Shown here: positions 1-12,300 of the stretch, one piece after another
How positions within the stretch are numbered: the first letter of the stretch is position 1
Layout: every line of letters begins with the position of its first letter
Source of the DNA: Wurfbainia villosa
Taxonomy: Eukaryota > Streptophyta > Magnoliopsida > Zingiberales > Zingiberaceae
Direction: 5' to 3'
Length of the DNA stretch: 64,000 nucleotides
Assembly (NCBI GenBank): GCA_025175895.1
Contig: JAKLTH010000216.1
Location: 2,228,001 to 2,292,000, forward strand
Program-made: the position numbers and the translations under genes
Notes under the pieces: generated by a model
The model's database searches: none
Told to the model about the DNA's origin: nothing
The model's input: the letters and a program-made list of their open reading frames with translations, nothing else

Positions 1-180
1 GTGTGCTTCTTCTGCATTTGTCAAGAAGTACCAGCTCAGTATCAATGTTGAATTGATACAGAAAGAACTCGGACAGGGAAACAATTTTAGATCCCCATGC
101 ATTGTTTAATCATATATATTTCTATACACTTGTGTTCCTTAGAAGCTAATATTTTCGAAATACAACTTTGGTCTCGACAG

Positions 181-354
181 GTGGGTTGACAGCATACTGG
201 AAGCTTTGAGAGTTCATGGTCAAGGCCAACAGGTTCATATATTTCATTCATATATATTTCTAAGAATCCTTTTAGAATATTTCTTTCTGAGACCTTTCTT
301 TCATGACAAATAGCCATGCATTTTTCTTCCCTTTTTTAGGCACTGATTTGCTGA
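181..354 (+). CDS. Possible last two exons of an unidentified plus-strand gene (5' part outside window)
   Basis: A short open stretch at 181-232 follows a CAG acceptor and ends CAG before GT. It reads WVDSILEALRVHGQGQQ after one carried-in base. A second acceptor (pyrimidine tract then TTTAG at 331-339) opens ALIC and a TGA at 352-354, and both phases agree. This is what a gene's 3' end would look like, with the main body left of the window. The first 90 bases also read openly (SSAFVKKYQLSINVELIQKE), but I found only a weak donor (after base 27) that would join them in frame. I do not recognise the protein. Treat as a weak candidate; RNA reads would settle it. Confidence 0.3.
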
Positions 355-930
355 GAAGGAAACAATAATCAGGGAACCAAGAAGTTTTTTTTTTCCTTGA
401 TATCTTGCAAGCTTTAAGTAGTATTTGCAGCTGGTTTAGTCAAATGCTGCAGAACGTTCGAACGAGTTGACTTTCTATCGCAATCCTAACTAAGAAATAT
501 ATCGACTAGATGTCATTTTTTATGCACATAACTGTAATGTCTGAAACACGCAGTGCAAGAGAAATTACATTAAGGTAGTTAGAGTTCCATGCAACAAACA
601 TCTGAAAGCTGAACTGGCTAATTGTAATGTTCCAAGTTGTCAAAAGTTATTGTGGTGTATGATCAACATAATCTCATTATGTAATTTAAATTTGTACGAT
701 AATAGTTAATATTATTGTTTTTTTTTACTTATCTCTATTGGAATACTAAATAACTCTTAGATGAGATATACTCTATTGATTATCAAAATAAATCAGGAAG
801 CGTTTGTATGTACAACTTCAATAGTTGTAGCGTCTTTGATTTGTTATTTTATTTGAAGAAAAATTGTATAATTGAGGATCAATCGTAAGTATCTGGAAGT
901 CGAGTTGGATAGTATTGTAGGTATGAAGCT
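355..930. other. Non-coding, AT-rich
   Basis: No convincing exon, RNA gene or repeat boundary was seen. It could include the 3' untranslated region of the candidate gene to the left. Confidence 0.4.
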
Positions 931-1635
931 AATATTATATAAAAGGTTGGAATTTATCAAATTAGCGATTTTTATCAGTCTGTTTTTGGATCTTCATAAG
1001 AGAGATAAATCATAGTGGACTTTTAAGTCCTTTCTATGGGGCTAATATTGTTGCTTTTATTATGCAAAAGGTTGGAATCCATCAATCTGACGATTCCTAT
1101 TAGTCCGTTTTCAGATCATCGTAAGGGAAGTAAATCGCAGTGGATCTTTGACCCTTGAGACTAATATTATTGCTTCTATTGTGCATAAATATTGTAATCT
1201 ATCAACTTAGCAACTCCTATTAGTTTGTCCTTGCATCATCGTAAGGAAGTTAAATTACGATGGATCTTTAATCCTTGAGACTAGTAATTAGTGTATGAGA
1301 GACAATACTCTCGTATTTATAGAGGATTGATTCGTTGTTCTATTGGACAATGTCTATATGTGTTAGCCATTGAATCCTTCCCTTGGAGCTTAATATTGGT
1401 GCTTCTATTTGTGCAAATGTTGGAACTGCCAACCTAGCGGCCTCTACCAGTCTGCCTCCGGGCCATCGTAAGGGAGATAAATCATGGTGGGTTTTTGACC
1501 CTTGAGACTAGTAATCAGTGCATGGAGGGACGGAACTCGTTTTTGTGAGGAATTGATCCGTTGTCCATTTGTGCAACTTTCTGCATGCGTTAGCCATTAG
1601 TCCCTTCCCGCGGGGCTAATATTGGTGCTTCTAAC
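930..1635 (+). repeat. Degenerate tandem repeat, unit about 120 bp (extended to about 230 bp)
   Basis: The sequence repeats the order 'gctaatatt..gcttcta..gcaaa.gttggaa', 'tagc/gacgattcctattagtc', 'catcgtaaggga..taaatca..gtgga', 'gacccttgagacta'. The 'cgtaaggga.gtaaatc' part occurs near 995, 1118, 1238 and 1465, so spacing is about 120, 120 and 227 bp. The last unit carries an extra segment (about 1500-1630, from 'gtaatcagtgcatggaggga' to 'gcgttagccattag') that is also seen near 1290-1370. The leftmost unit is the most diverged. It is non-coding and of unknown family. Confidence 0.6.
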
Positions 1636-1896
1636 ATAAATAGAAAGTGGTCAGATTTAAATCATTTCAACTTAAATAATCTTAATTTAAATAGGTGACT
1701 TTACTTTATTCATTGAAATAACAAAATTTATTGATTTGTAAAATTAAGAGTATTTCATGTATGGTTATTTCATCTATTTCATTATAGAACAAAAAAAGAT
1801 TTTTTTTTTTTTTTCGTTTTTAAAGTTTTAAAGGGAAGAGACTCTAACATCTGTCTCTTTTTTTTTTTCCCTCTGAAAATTGAAACTTTCACTGGA
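1636..1896. promoter_or_regulatory. Upstream region of the PPR gene
   Basis: AT-rich, with two poly-T runs (1800-1815 and 1859-1869) about 30-95 bases before the ATG. No clear TATA box was identified. The promoter is presumed to lie here by position only. Confidence 0.3.
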
Positions 1897-3606
1897 ATGC
1901 CGGTAGTTGACCCAATTCCCGCCCCCGCCAATTTCTCCGCACTCACAACTCTTTCGCGCTCCGCCACCCCCTTCAACGGCGTTGCTACCCGCCACCCTCT
2001 GCGGCCCCGTCGCGCCCTCTCATCGTTCGGCGAGACGCCGCAACAAACCGTGCCCCGCAACCCCGCCGCCCCCACCTGGCAACGAGATCGGGACGGGCTT
2101 CCTGACGAGGCCCTCCTCCTCTTCGGCGATGCCGGCGGCGGCCTCCGTGAACCCCAGGACCTCGCCTTTGCTACCCTACTCAACTGCTGCGCCTCACTCG
2201 GCGCCGTCCGACCCGGCCGGGAATTGCACGGCTACTTGATAAGACGCACGGGAGGGAATGCTCGCACCTGCTGCTCAGAGACCTCCCTCGTGAGTTTCTA
2301 CGCTAAGTGTGGGTTTCTGTCGCAAGCACGGAGGGTGTTCGACCAAATGCATGAAAGAGATATTGTTGCCTGGACTGTGATGCTGAAGGCCTATGCTGAT
2401 GGAGGGCACTACCGGAGCGAAATGATGCACTTATTCGTAGAGATGATGTGCGAAGCCATCACACCAAATTCCCACACCCTCAGTTTGATGCTGAGCAATG
2501 CTACGCCTGATCTAGGTGAGCAGCTCCATGCATTTGCAGTTAAGTGGGCATTGGATTCTGATGCCTTTGTTGGAAGTTCCTTGGTGGATGTCTATTCTAG
2601 AAATGGGAGCCTGGGTCTTGCCCAGCTGCTGTTCGACAGAATTCCTCAGACAGATGTAGTCTGCTATAACTGCTTGATATCAGGGTATGGAAGAGCTGGG
2701 ATAACAGATGGCCTCATATCTTTGTACTCGGAAATGTGCTCAAAGGAATTGTTGCCAAATCAATCAACATTTGTTGGACTGCTCAGCGGATGTGCACATT
2801 CCGGTTTGATCGGCCCGTCAAAGCAGTTTCATGCTCAAGTAATTGTGCGGGGATTCAGTTTCGATGAGGTCTTCCAAGTGATCCTTGTTGATATGTACGC
2901 AAAGTGCGGCGACATAGAATCCAGTCGCACTGCCTTCGATATGTCCACTGTTAAACAGAATGTTGCTATTTGGAACTCACTAATTTGTGGCTACGGAAAG
3001 CATGGGCGCAGTCTGGAGGCCCTTCAAGTTTTTGATTTCATGGAACCTGCCTCTGTTCATCCTGATCACATTACTTTCACTTGTCTCCTGTCGACTTGCA
3101 GCCACTCGGGGTTGGCTGATCACGGACGGAGATTGTTTTACTCGATGCAGGAGTGTTACGGGATACCAGCCGGAGAGGAGCACTATAGTTGCATGGTGGA
3201 TCTCTTCGGGCGGGCAGGAATGGTGAGGGAAGCCTATGAACTTATAAGTGGATCAGCTTCTGAGTTGGGGCCTTCTGTGTGGGGTGCTCTACTTGGCGCC
3301 TGTAAACTCCATGGAGATTCAAATATCGGGGAAATTGCCGCGCAGAAGCTCTTTGAGCTAGAGCCAGAGTGCTCAGGATCATATGTTGCACTGTCTAACA
3401 TCTACTCTGCAGGGAAGCAGTGGCAGGAGGCGAATGCCGTCAGAGAGTTAATGGATGATAGGAATATATCGAAAGATTCCGGTCACAGTTGGATCGAAGT
3501 TGGTGGAATGGTGCACAAGTTCAGAGCAGGCAGTGGAAGCTTGGATCACAACTGCTTGAAAGAAGTATATTTGGTTTGTAGACACTTGCATGCTTGTTGC
3601 CTGTGA
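1897..3606 (+). CDS. Pentatricopeptide repeat protein, PLS class with E/E+ C-terminus
   Basis: An intronless frame of 569 residues. Residues 1-55 are rich in Ala, Ser, Thr, Pro and Arg with few acids, as in a mitochondrial or plastid transit peptide. PPR-type motifs run from about 90 to 460; recognisable cores are VSFYAKCGFLSQARRVFDQM (132-151), VAWTVMLKAYADGG (157-170), VCYNCLISGYGRAG (255-268), VDMYAKCGDIESSR (331-344), IWNSLICGYGKHGRSLEALQ (358-377) and YSCMVDLFGRAGMVREAYEL (430-449). WGALLGACKLHGD (462-474) opens the E motif and DSGHSWIEVGGMVHKF (527-542) is the E+ part. The DYW deaminase domain is absent. Such proteins bind single-stranded organelle RNA and often specify C-to-U editing sites with a DYW partner supplied in trans. 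Intronless structure is normal for this family. The specific target cannot be read from sequence alone. Confidence 0.95.
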   Translation: MPVVDPIPAPANFSALTTLSRSATPFNGVATRHPLRPRRALSSFGETPQQTVPRNPAAPTWQRDRDGLPDEALLLFGDAGGGLREPQDLAFATLLNCCASLGAVRPGRELHGYLIRRTGGNARTCCSETSLVSFYAKCGFLSQARRVFDQMHERDIVAWTVMLKAYADGGHYRSEMMHLFVEMMCEAITPNSHTLSLMLSNATPDLGEQLHAFAVKWALDSDAFVGSSLVDVYSRNGSLGLAQLLFDRIPQTDVVCYNCLISGYGRAGITDGLISLYSEMCSKELLPNQSTFVGLLSGCAHSGLIGPSKQFHAQVIVRGFSFDEVFQVILVDMYAKCGDIESSRTAFDMSTVKQNVAIWNSLICGYGKHGRSLEALQVFDFMEPASVHPDHITFTCLLSTCSHSGLADHGRRLFYSMQECYGIPAGEEHYSCMVDLFGRAGMVREAYELISGSASELGPSVWGALLGACKLHGDSNIGEIAAQKLFELEPECSGSYVALSNIYSAGKQWQEANAVRELMDDRNISKDSGHSWIEVGGMVHKFRAGSGSLDHNCLKEVYLVCRHLHACCL

Positions 3607-4609
3607 TATCTACAGAGATAGAGAGTTACATTATGCAATCCATTTCTTTGAAACCTTATATATATATCGAGCTTTCGAGATTGCGGTAACTGAAGCGACC
3701 TTTTAACACAGTGCCTGAGCTTCGTCGAGACCGAATCATAGTTCGAACGCACTCGTATACTTTGTACCTACTTGTGAGGCTCTTAGCATATATGGCCACT
3801 TCACATCTGACTAACTGAATGTTTGTTTCACAGTTGTAGTTGGATGTGTTCCTTGTATTGGGTCTTCAGGAGCTTCTCCAATTTAGTTACATGATTGATC
3901 TATCGTCGAGTTAGCATTGCTCGTTCGGATTCTTCGGCTCGACTGACTGGTAACCCGCTTAGTCGAAAATGAATTGCTTGGCCCGGGCTCGATCGGACCA
4001 CTTGATCGCACCGGATCGTTATCTGCCTATTTGGCCTTTCTGACCTGTATAATTCACTTGGTTTTGTCTAATCCATCTAGTGACTTTCTTGTACAGGGGA
4101 AAGGATGAAAAGTAGAAAAATAATTTATATTCATTATTTTTTACCAATTAAAATAAATTTCATTGACGTTGTTATTCTATTGTATTAAATATTATACAAA
4201 TAAAAATTATTTTTTTTAACAATATTTATTTTTGACAGGTAAGAAAAAAGAAATGTTGATCCTATAGTTAGGGTCTTTATCCTTATAAAATGACATAAAA
4301 ATTGTTATATATTTTTAGATATAACTTTACTAAATTTCTTATTTTTTAAAACAATAATTCTATAAAATACTATTTATAAATTAAAGATGGTAAAACAGTA
4401 GTATTACACAGTTATTTTGGTTAAATTAAAATAATATTGATCGAATTTAAATATTTTTGAACAAATTTTTATACAAAGTGTTTATAACATTTTTATCAAA
4501 TTAATAGCGAATAAAAATATTTCTTACTTGAGAAGTTTAATAAAATATCTTTGTAACTTTTTTTTTTAAAAAAAAAACATCTTTTGACTATTCGAATAAG
4601 TAGGTAATG
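3607..4609. other. 3' flank of PPR gene and AT-rich intergenic DNA
   Basis: The first ~500 bases are of mixed composition and probably include the PPR 3' untranslated region. From about 4100 the DNA is A/T-rich with many poly-A/T runs. No gene was found. Confidence 0.4.
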
Positions 4610-4830
4610 TCCCCACGGGGATGACGTAGTGTTAAGGCATGAAGATGTTTGCAGAAGTGACATGGGTCAATTTCGAAGAAGATCTAAAATTTTTTTTGAT
4701 TCAGAAGACTCATATATATTTTGGCCACCACTCAAGATTCATAGGGTCCTCCGTAATTATCTCTTTCACAATAATCATGGGGCAAATCGGTAAGAGCCAC
4801 TAAGCTGACAGTTCCAATCTTTTGCCGAAT
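4610..4830 (+). mobile_element. tRNA-derived SINE-like repeat
   Basis: The segment starts 'cggggatgacgtagtgttaa' (A-box-like) and, about 45 bases on, has 'gacatgggtcaatttcg', which resembles a decayed B box (GGTTCGANNCC). It continues with 'ggccaccactcaagattca', 'ggtcctccgtaattatctct' and ends near 'ttccaatcttttgcc'. A clearly related copy lies at about 63090-63300, with the same order of blocks, so this is a dispersed family. The tRNA-derived reading is inference; no target duplication was identified. Confidence 0.5.
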
Positions 4831-5940
4831 AAATAGGTAATCAGAGACATTATTTTAAATTTTTATCCTAAATAAACTAAATAACACAATTATTTTATTA
4901 TTATAGTTGCTTTAACGTTAAACACGTTTATTTATTTATAATAACCGTGTGTAATACGTATACCATTTCGTTAAATAAATTAAAGAATATTATTATTATT
5001 ATTTTTTATTACCAGCACCCCACCCGTTATCAAAGTATTCGATTTGATTAATTTTGAAATGACTCATTTAAATCTATGAATATATGACATAGCGTTAAAT
5101 AATTTTTTTACGAAATATATTTTATCGATCATCAAAATAAATTATAAAAGTGTTCACGACCTGTGACACGGTCATCCCATTTCCATCTTTGTAAGGCAAG
5201 TTCGATATCGAAAATATACTTCGTCTGAAAAAGTAAACTCCTAACTCATAGTTGACTCAGGAACATCTATTTATTTTTTAAAAAATTCAGAAACGAATTT
5301 ATCTCAATTGATAATCGTTAATATGTGAAAATCATCCCTCCTTACCACACCACCATGCAAGAATATTATTATTATTATTAATTGGTATCAAGTTATTTGA
5401 GCCTTTGACTCGACTTATTTCTAAGATGGTCAGCCCAATCCAAAATTTAACGGAGATCAGAGCTCTTACAGATCTTCACTAACCACTTGAATACGTCAAA
5501 AAAACGTTCGTATTTTAACAGTTCAATCCGAACTTCATAATCATATTATTCTTGAAAAATTATCAAACGTTGAAATCATACTTTATTTGTCAAACAAACT
5601 CCTATACAAAAAAATTTCTCTCATAATTTTTTTTAAAATTTATTATCGAATATTATTTTAGTAAAAAATCAACTACATTCTTTCTCTCTTTTGATTTTTT
5701 AAGGCCAAGAATATTATTTTTTTATTAATATTAAAATATTAAATATTCGATCCGATTAATTTTTAAAAATAATTACTCTCTATCAATATCTCATCAAAAA
5801 TTAAATCGAATAAAATGGAAATCCAAATTATCTTTATTAACCATCGAAAATATTATTTCTTATTACTTTCAAGTCGTTGTCTCATTTCATTTCGTAACTC
5901 CAAAATACCAGGAACATTTTGCAATCCACAGATTCCAACC
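4831..5940. other. AT-rich intergenic DNA
   Basis: Low-complexity A/T DNA with several (ATT)n tracts (near 4991 and 5362). No gene, RNA or bounded element was identified. Confidence 0.4.
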
Positions 5941-6215
5941 TTGCGCCGCCAGCGACCGCGTCACAGTAGCAGCCGTCGGATCCAGTCAGCTCCTTCCGAT
6001 CCAGCAACAAAGAGTTCCACCAATAGCATTCCAACGTTCAACCCCCGCGATCCGAGTCGGTCATCGAAGACGATCTTGACCGTCGAAAGTGCCGATAGGA
6101 AACACACAATACGATCATCTCCGCCGTCCAATTGGAAGCAAAATTAAAGCATCGATCCCTCGCCCCGTCGCTCCCTTTAAATACTGCCTCGCCCCCAAAT
6201 CGTTCCACTTTTGGA
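5941..6215 (+). promoter_or_regulatory. Histone H3.3 core promoter and start region
   Basis: A local rise in GC occurs in otherwise AT-rich DNA. CCAATTGG (6128-6135) contains a CCAAT box, and a TATA-like TTTAAATAC (6177-6185) follows about 45 bases later. Transcription should begin near 6205-6215. CGCGATCC (6046-6053) is one base short of the plant histone octamer CGCGGATC and may be a weak version. Weak cell-cycle elements would fit an H3.3 gene, which is expressed outside S phase. Confidence 0.55.
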
Positions 6216-6259
6216 TCGAAGGTCGTCCGTCGGGAGAGTTGCCTTCGGGAAAGGGATTG

Positions 6260-7651
6260 GTATGAGCTTCCTTTCTTGTTCAGTTTCTTTATCCCTTTCT
6301 AATTCTGTTTTTTTGTTCTTTTCGAATCGTGTTTTCGATTTGGGTTGGTGGTGTCATATGTTGGTTTTTTAGGCGATTATTGGTAGGATTTCTTCTCTAA
6401 CATTGCTGGTGGTTTCCGGTGCAAGAAACTCGATTTTAGTTTCTCTTATAGGCTAAGGCGAACGGATTTTTTTCTCTTCAATTCTTTGCTTTGTTGTAAG
6501 TATTTCCGCCAAGATGATGCATAAACGATTGGTGAATGGTCATCCGTCGATTCAGTCATGATATCTATAACTAAATAACGGTAAATTGAGGAGACAGCTG
6601 ATCGCAAAGGGTAATCGTGTTCGTATATTTTTTTGTCCTTTTGGATTGCAAAACTAGATATCATAATATGAATGTGAGTGGAGGCATGTAACGTATTATG
6701 GACATTGGCTGAATTATAAACATGTAGCTTGATAGGTCGGATTGGAACAATTGTTATCGTATCTGAAAATTTGTATTTTGTTTTTACTTTCGTTTAAACA
6801 TAAAAAAATTGTAGCAAATTGCATAGCAAAATGTTGTTTTGTCGACATTAAATTTAGTTAATACTGAATTTATATGTACTGTATAATATATTGTTAATGC
6901 ATATCCTTCAATTGTTCTAAACTAGTAATTTTTCCTTAATGTTTCTCATCAATTAGAATTCGTAATTAAGCCTAACTCTACCTCATGTTTTCGTTACCAT
7001 CGATTAGAATTAGTAATTAAGCTAATCACAACAGTCTTTGTATCAAAATAGTGGCTTTTATATAGGTGGTGCGTAATTTGGGCGAAATTATAGTTGGTGG
7101 TAAAGTTTGTTTTCCGTGATCATATTGATTATTTAGTAACGTAATCCTGAATATGGTGGTATTTTACGTTTTGTTCATTGCTTAAATTTAAAGAAAACAT
7201 TTATGATGGTGGCTGTTTCTTCATCCCTGTCAACGAGCTGTTTGCACCCATGATGTTGGCTGTTGATCTGTATTGGCGCCATGTGGTTCTTGGATGCTTT
7301 AGTGGGTTTTTTGTTTCTTTGTTGCTTTCTTGATTCCTGCTGTGATCTTCATGGGCTATTGATAAGATTGAGTTATGGATTGAATATGAATCATGTCAAA
7401 AGTTATTGTGGGATGGTGTGATATAATCCATACCACTTTCCTCTTCTTTGAGGCTTGTGTGGTGACTTTCACTGTTTTCATAGTAGTTCGTACGGACCAT
7501 GATATGTATATGGTAACTTGGAGGTCTGCCTTCTTGCATTTAATAGTTAGAGCAGCATTAGCATGCGTTTTTGGTGTTTTTTTGTATTTTGGTGATGAAT
7601 TCAATGCGCTTGATTTTTCTTTGTTTGTAACAAAATTACATTGTTTGGCAG
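6260..7651 (+). other. Leader (5' UTR) intron of the histone H3.3 gene
   Basis: The donor is GTATGAG after GGGATTG at 6259; the acceptor TTTGGCAG ends directly before the ATG at 7652. The intron is about 1.4 kb, T-rich and uninterrupted by recognisable transposons. Plant H3.3 genes commonly have such a leader intron and need it for strong, broad expression. The splice sites are inferred by eye. Confidence 0.7.
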
Positions 7652-8364
7652 ATGGCTCGTACGAAGCAAACTGCTCGGAAGTCAACTGGTGGGAAGGCTC
7701 CCCGAAAGCAACTTGCGACAAAGGTAAGTGATTATTTTTATATTTGCTCGCTTTCCTGAATTTTATAATTCATAGTTTTGTATTTTTTTTTTTTTCATTG
7801 ACGCTTGTGGCTTCAGGCTGCTCGCAAGTCTGCCCCTACCACTGGAGGTGTGAAGAAGCCACATCGCTATCGTCCAGGAACTGTTGCTCTTCGGTGAGTT
7901 AGTGTTGCATGGCTTAAGATTAATTCTATCCTGCGGTTGTTTTGTTAGTGGCTTCTAAATTACATGAACGGGTCTGCAGTGAGATCCGCAAGTACCAGAA
8001 GAGCACTGAGCTTTTAATCAGGAAGCTGCCTTTTCAGAGGCTCGTGAGGGAAATTGCACAAGATTTTAAGGTGAAATGTTCTTTTGTTTTTTCTCCCTCC
8101 CTCCCTGCCTCTCTTTTAAGGTGAAATTGCACAAGATTTTAGTAAGTTATGTTTCTCATGCCGGGTGGTGGGTTTCTTTGATTGTGCGTGCAGACTGATC
8201 TCCGTTTCCAGAGCCATGCTGTTCTTGCATTGCAGGAGGCTGCTGAGGCTTATCTTGTGGGACTTTTTGAGGACACCAACCTCTGTGCGATTCATGCAAA
8301 AAGAGTCACTATAATGCCTAAAGATATTCAATTGGCCAGGAGGATCCGTGGGGAGAGGGCTTGA
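7652..8364 (+). CDS. Histone H3.3 (replacement variant), four coding exons
   Basis: Exons 7652-7723, 7817-7893, 7980-8070 and 8194-8364 join in frame into 136 codons, the exact H3 length. The start reads MARTKQTARKSTGGKAPRK and the end RRIRGERA. The residues separating plant H3.3 from H3.1 are the H3.3 set, numbered without Met: Thr31 (SAPTTGG), Tyr41 (HRYRPG), His87 and Leu90 (FQSHAVLAL). Introns inside the coding region also mark replacement H3; replication-dependent plant H3 genes lack them. The protein packs nucleosomes at active genes independently of replication. The first exon follows its leader intron with no spacer. The third intron contains a partial copy of the preceding exon-intron junction (see separate entry). 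Confidence 0.97.
8050..8146 (+). repeat. Duplicated exon-3/intron-3 junction inside H3.3 intron 3
   Basis: 'gaaattgcacaagatttta' at the end of exon 3 recurs at about 8123-8141 and 'ttttaaggtgaaat' across the true donor recurs at 8115-8128. The two copies are separated by a T/C-rich linker. The copy rebuilds the donor motif AAG/GTGAAA at 8120/8121. Use of that copy would add 50 nt and shift the frame. Confidence 0.75.
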
Positions 8365-9319
8365 TCTTTGACATTGGTCAACGTGAAGTCAGTGTTCGCT
8401 CGTATCATTTTGAATTGCTGTAGGAATATAATCCGTATATGACTGCTATGTAATTTGGCGACACTATATGGTCTAGCTTGTTTGTGATTGTGTCGAATAT
8501 ACTGATGCAGACTTGCTACGTTATGTGAATTAGGTGCTTGACTCGTTATATCTTTGCTTGCATCTGGTGAATTTCTTCTTTCTTTTTATTGATTAACATA
8601 TTTTGGCGTGGTCAAGTGGCATATGGTAAATTTTGGCCGCTTCCAATGACGAGATGAATCTTCTTTCGTTTTTGTGTTTTCTGCCCTGGTGTTTATGGTG
8701 GTACTGCTCGTGCCCTTCCCGATCATTCTTTAGAGTTTCCCAACAGGTGTCCATGCTGTAGATTTCGGAACGGATATTGAGTGGTTCTGTTAGGTGACGA
8801 TAAACGAATGACTAGTAGGATATTAAAGTTGAAAAGTTAAAAGAAGTATCACAAGCAGGTCTGTCCAAACAAACTGCGGTCGATTGCTGTTCCTTTTTTA
8901 TTTTTTATAGCTAGTTTTACGTCAAGCCTCTGTCAGAATGGATTGTCTACGGAAATTGGTTGGACAAGTTATCATAGTTGCAAACATGACATGTTAAGAC
9001 TCAGAGCTAAGCGGGGAATGTATATGTGAACAAGTTCCTACCATATTATTGCAAATGTTATAAATATGTGCGCATACGTAGGCATTTACATTTAGAAAAG
9101 CAAATCTGATGAAGAGAAGCAATTGAACACCAGCATACAATTCTGTGCATTCAACAAACAATAATACACATGAGGCGGTGGATTTAGATGCAAGCCGTAG
9201 CAGAGCAATAATACAAGTATTGAACCCTGCAGAGACACTTTCTTCATACCGACCATTTTGGGCGACCAGAGACGATGTCACCGTATCAAATCCCAATTCA
9301 TGCTTGTGGCAGATTCACT
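8365..9319. other. Convergent intergenic region (H3.3 3' end and minus gene 3' end)
   Basis: Probably holds the 3' untranslated regions of both converging genes. T-rich sequence follows the H3.3 stop. No further gene was found. Confidence 0.45.
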
Positions 9320-12300
9320 TTAAAGAATCTTTGAGATAACACGACATGAAGACCAGAAGGCAACAGTGGCTGCCTTAAGTATTGCTGGATTCTGGTAAAT
9401 CCTGAAGGCAAATATATTAACGACAATCACATAATGCAATGCGATGTTTGACTTCTTAAATTAAGTTAAAGAAATATATAATTAATGCAACCGAGTTCCC
9501 TAAAGGTCATTAAACAATACATTTGCCAGCCAGAGCTTTGCTTATGCTAGTTGGGCTCCAAATTTGTATCAACCTACCCAACAATAACAACAACAATAAA
9601 AAAAAAAAATAGCTCAATGCATGAAGTTTCCGCCATACGGAATTCCGAGGAAAGATCCATTATACGCAGTCTTATTTTGCTTTGCAAGAGGTTGTTTTCA
9701 GAGATACCCAGCAACAAAGTTAAATAATAATTCCTCCAAACTCAACAATAACAAGGCAATGGACTATTTTTTTTGGAAAAATTTTCCTCAAGGTGGCAGA
9801 TGATGTCATAATATAATGACTAAACTTATAAATAAATATATTCAGAACTCAGGCGCAGGATACCCTGGTTCAAGGAAAAACTAGTAAATTGAAAAAAAAA
9901 AAAAAAAACTCCAGTGTTTAGGTTAGGAGATATTTACCCTATGGCAGTGGCACCCCAAGAGGCAACATTGTAAATAACTTGGCTTCCCTCCCATGCCTTC
10001 CGGAGCCTACTTTTCCTCTTCTTTACTGAAAATGCTTTGCAAAGAGCTATACAGAAAGAAAAAAAGAAAAAGAAGAGGGTATTCATTAGCAATTAGGACA
10101 CTCCAATAGTTCTTATGATGCCACAAGTACTTATATATAACTCACCTTCTTGAAGTTGATTCGGGCTTAATTCCTGCCAAATGAACAACAACATCGGATG
10201 GATTAAATAAAGGGCAAACCACAATTAAGACACAGATAAATAGATGGAAAGAGAAGCAAATACTGACAATACTTCAGTTTGAAGAGTTTTGGCATACTTT
10301 AGTTTGCTTCAGTGATAACAGGTAAGCTGCCATGAAAGATGCTATGCTGTCGACAATATCCTCTTGACTCACAAGAACGTAATCTTCATCTGAGCCATTG
10401 CCCCCATCAATGTGCTTATCTTCCCATGAGTCCGCGGCAGTAATAATGTTCCAAGATGCATTATCATCTGCTACCCAGAGAGCATATTAGTCTTTCATGG
10501 GCAAGAGTAGAAAATAAAGTTATACACATTTTCTATAATCTGAAATTTCCAAATAAAAGAATGTATAAACTTGGAAACAAAGAGATACATACTCTCTATG
10601 AGGAAGAGAGGAGAACCCTTATTCAAAAGCAATGGAAACTTCTAAAGCAATAGTAGGATAATTGTTACTAGACGATGAGCTATATAACCATAAATAATGA
10701 GAAAATAGAATGAAATTTCTTAATTAAGTTGTTGTTTGTGTGTGACAGTCCACTGCCCAAACCGTCCATGTAAGCCATAGTAGTCGATAGGCACTGATAC
10801 AACATGAGGGCTCTGATGCCACTTTGTAGCACTAGGGACAAATCACAAATTAAAAACTCCCTAAGAGAAAATTTTAGTGAAATTGCAGAATAAATTACAT
10901 GACTGGTCAAGAGCATTTTTTATAAAACAAAAAGGATAATTTTCCTAAAATATGGTCTAACTTTACCTCGTTTATAACACCTAGTAAAAACATACTAATG
11001 ACTTTGTAATAAACTTTCAGAACTTCAATACATTTTTATTTTTTACCACTCATTTATCAGTATAACAGACTTATAAAACTTCAATATTTTCAACCATAAC
11101 ATTATCCATTAGGCATTTCACCTTTGATTGGCATTCATATAGGTTGGCGTACCTTGAATATTTTGAGAAACTGAAGACTGGATATTTCCAAGCTTTTCTA
11201 GGAAGTTTGCCGATTCTACCTTTGATTTGAGAAGGGAACATAGCTGACACAACAAATGGACAATAAATACTATAGAAATGAAGCTATGATAGAAACAATC
11301 TATGAAAAAAATGGCATTCGAGGAAGAACGCCATTTCATAAAATAAAGAGACGGAACTAATTCTTGCTTTGAAAAGGGAAAAAAATATCATCCCTTGATT
11401 AAAACTTGTAGAAGTGGATTCATCTTGCAAGTATCTATAAACATTAACCCATTTGTATATACAAAAAATTTATCATTAAACAAATGGGCAAGGAATTATA
11501 CAGAAGAATAGAAATAACCGAAACAAGTGACGTTTCTATATCAGGAACTGATTCACATTGATTTGGCAGAATGCTAGTACAGAGGTAAATATGCAATGGG
11601 TAAGCAGTCCGAAGCATACTTTTCTTCTCTCCTTGCTTAACACAAAGTTGGTTGGTCTTTATTACCATATATTTTTGTTGCCGAGTTAGGCGTTATAAAT
11701 TCCAAGACAATATAATAATCCTCACAGATATTTCCAAACAACTCAATTTCTTAGTTTCAAAATGGAAAAATCAAAAAGAGCTCAATAACAACTTGCATAG
11801 GATGTAATAAAAACTTGCACAGGATGTCACACATTCTACTTCTTGACTGTGGTACTAGCAAATGAAAACAATAAAAAGGAAACTCAAATATTTTGAATCT
11901 TTTATAGTTTTTTTAGCTTCAATATTCTAGCAACCTTCAATACCTGGACAAGACAATTAAAAAATAATCTTTATTTTATATCATGAAACAATCTCTTGTC
12001 TTTTAATTTCCAGGTAGGAAGACATGGTTGAGATATTTTTTGAAAAAAAAACCCTTCTTTTTACAATATCAAATGATTTCTAGTTCTCGTACAAGTTGGG
12101 GTAGGAAGATAATTAGTTGGTCAGGTCTGCTGGACATTAGAAAGACGATGAAAAGGGAAAGAAACGTTCTGATATTACATCAACAAAGCTAACCATAAAA
12201 AACTTCTCATAAATAAATGAATTACCTCTAAACAAGGCGATGCAAATCAAGAAGGATGTAAGGATTTAATTTGGCTGAATTTTAAATCTGAATTGTTTGG

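Noticed and set aside
7393..7731. Long plus-strand frame through the H3.3 leader intron into exon 1
   Set aside because: It reads H3 exon 1 in the wrong frame and otherwise covers intron sequence.
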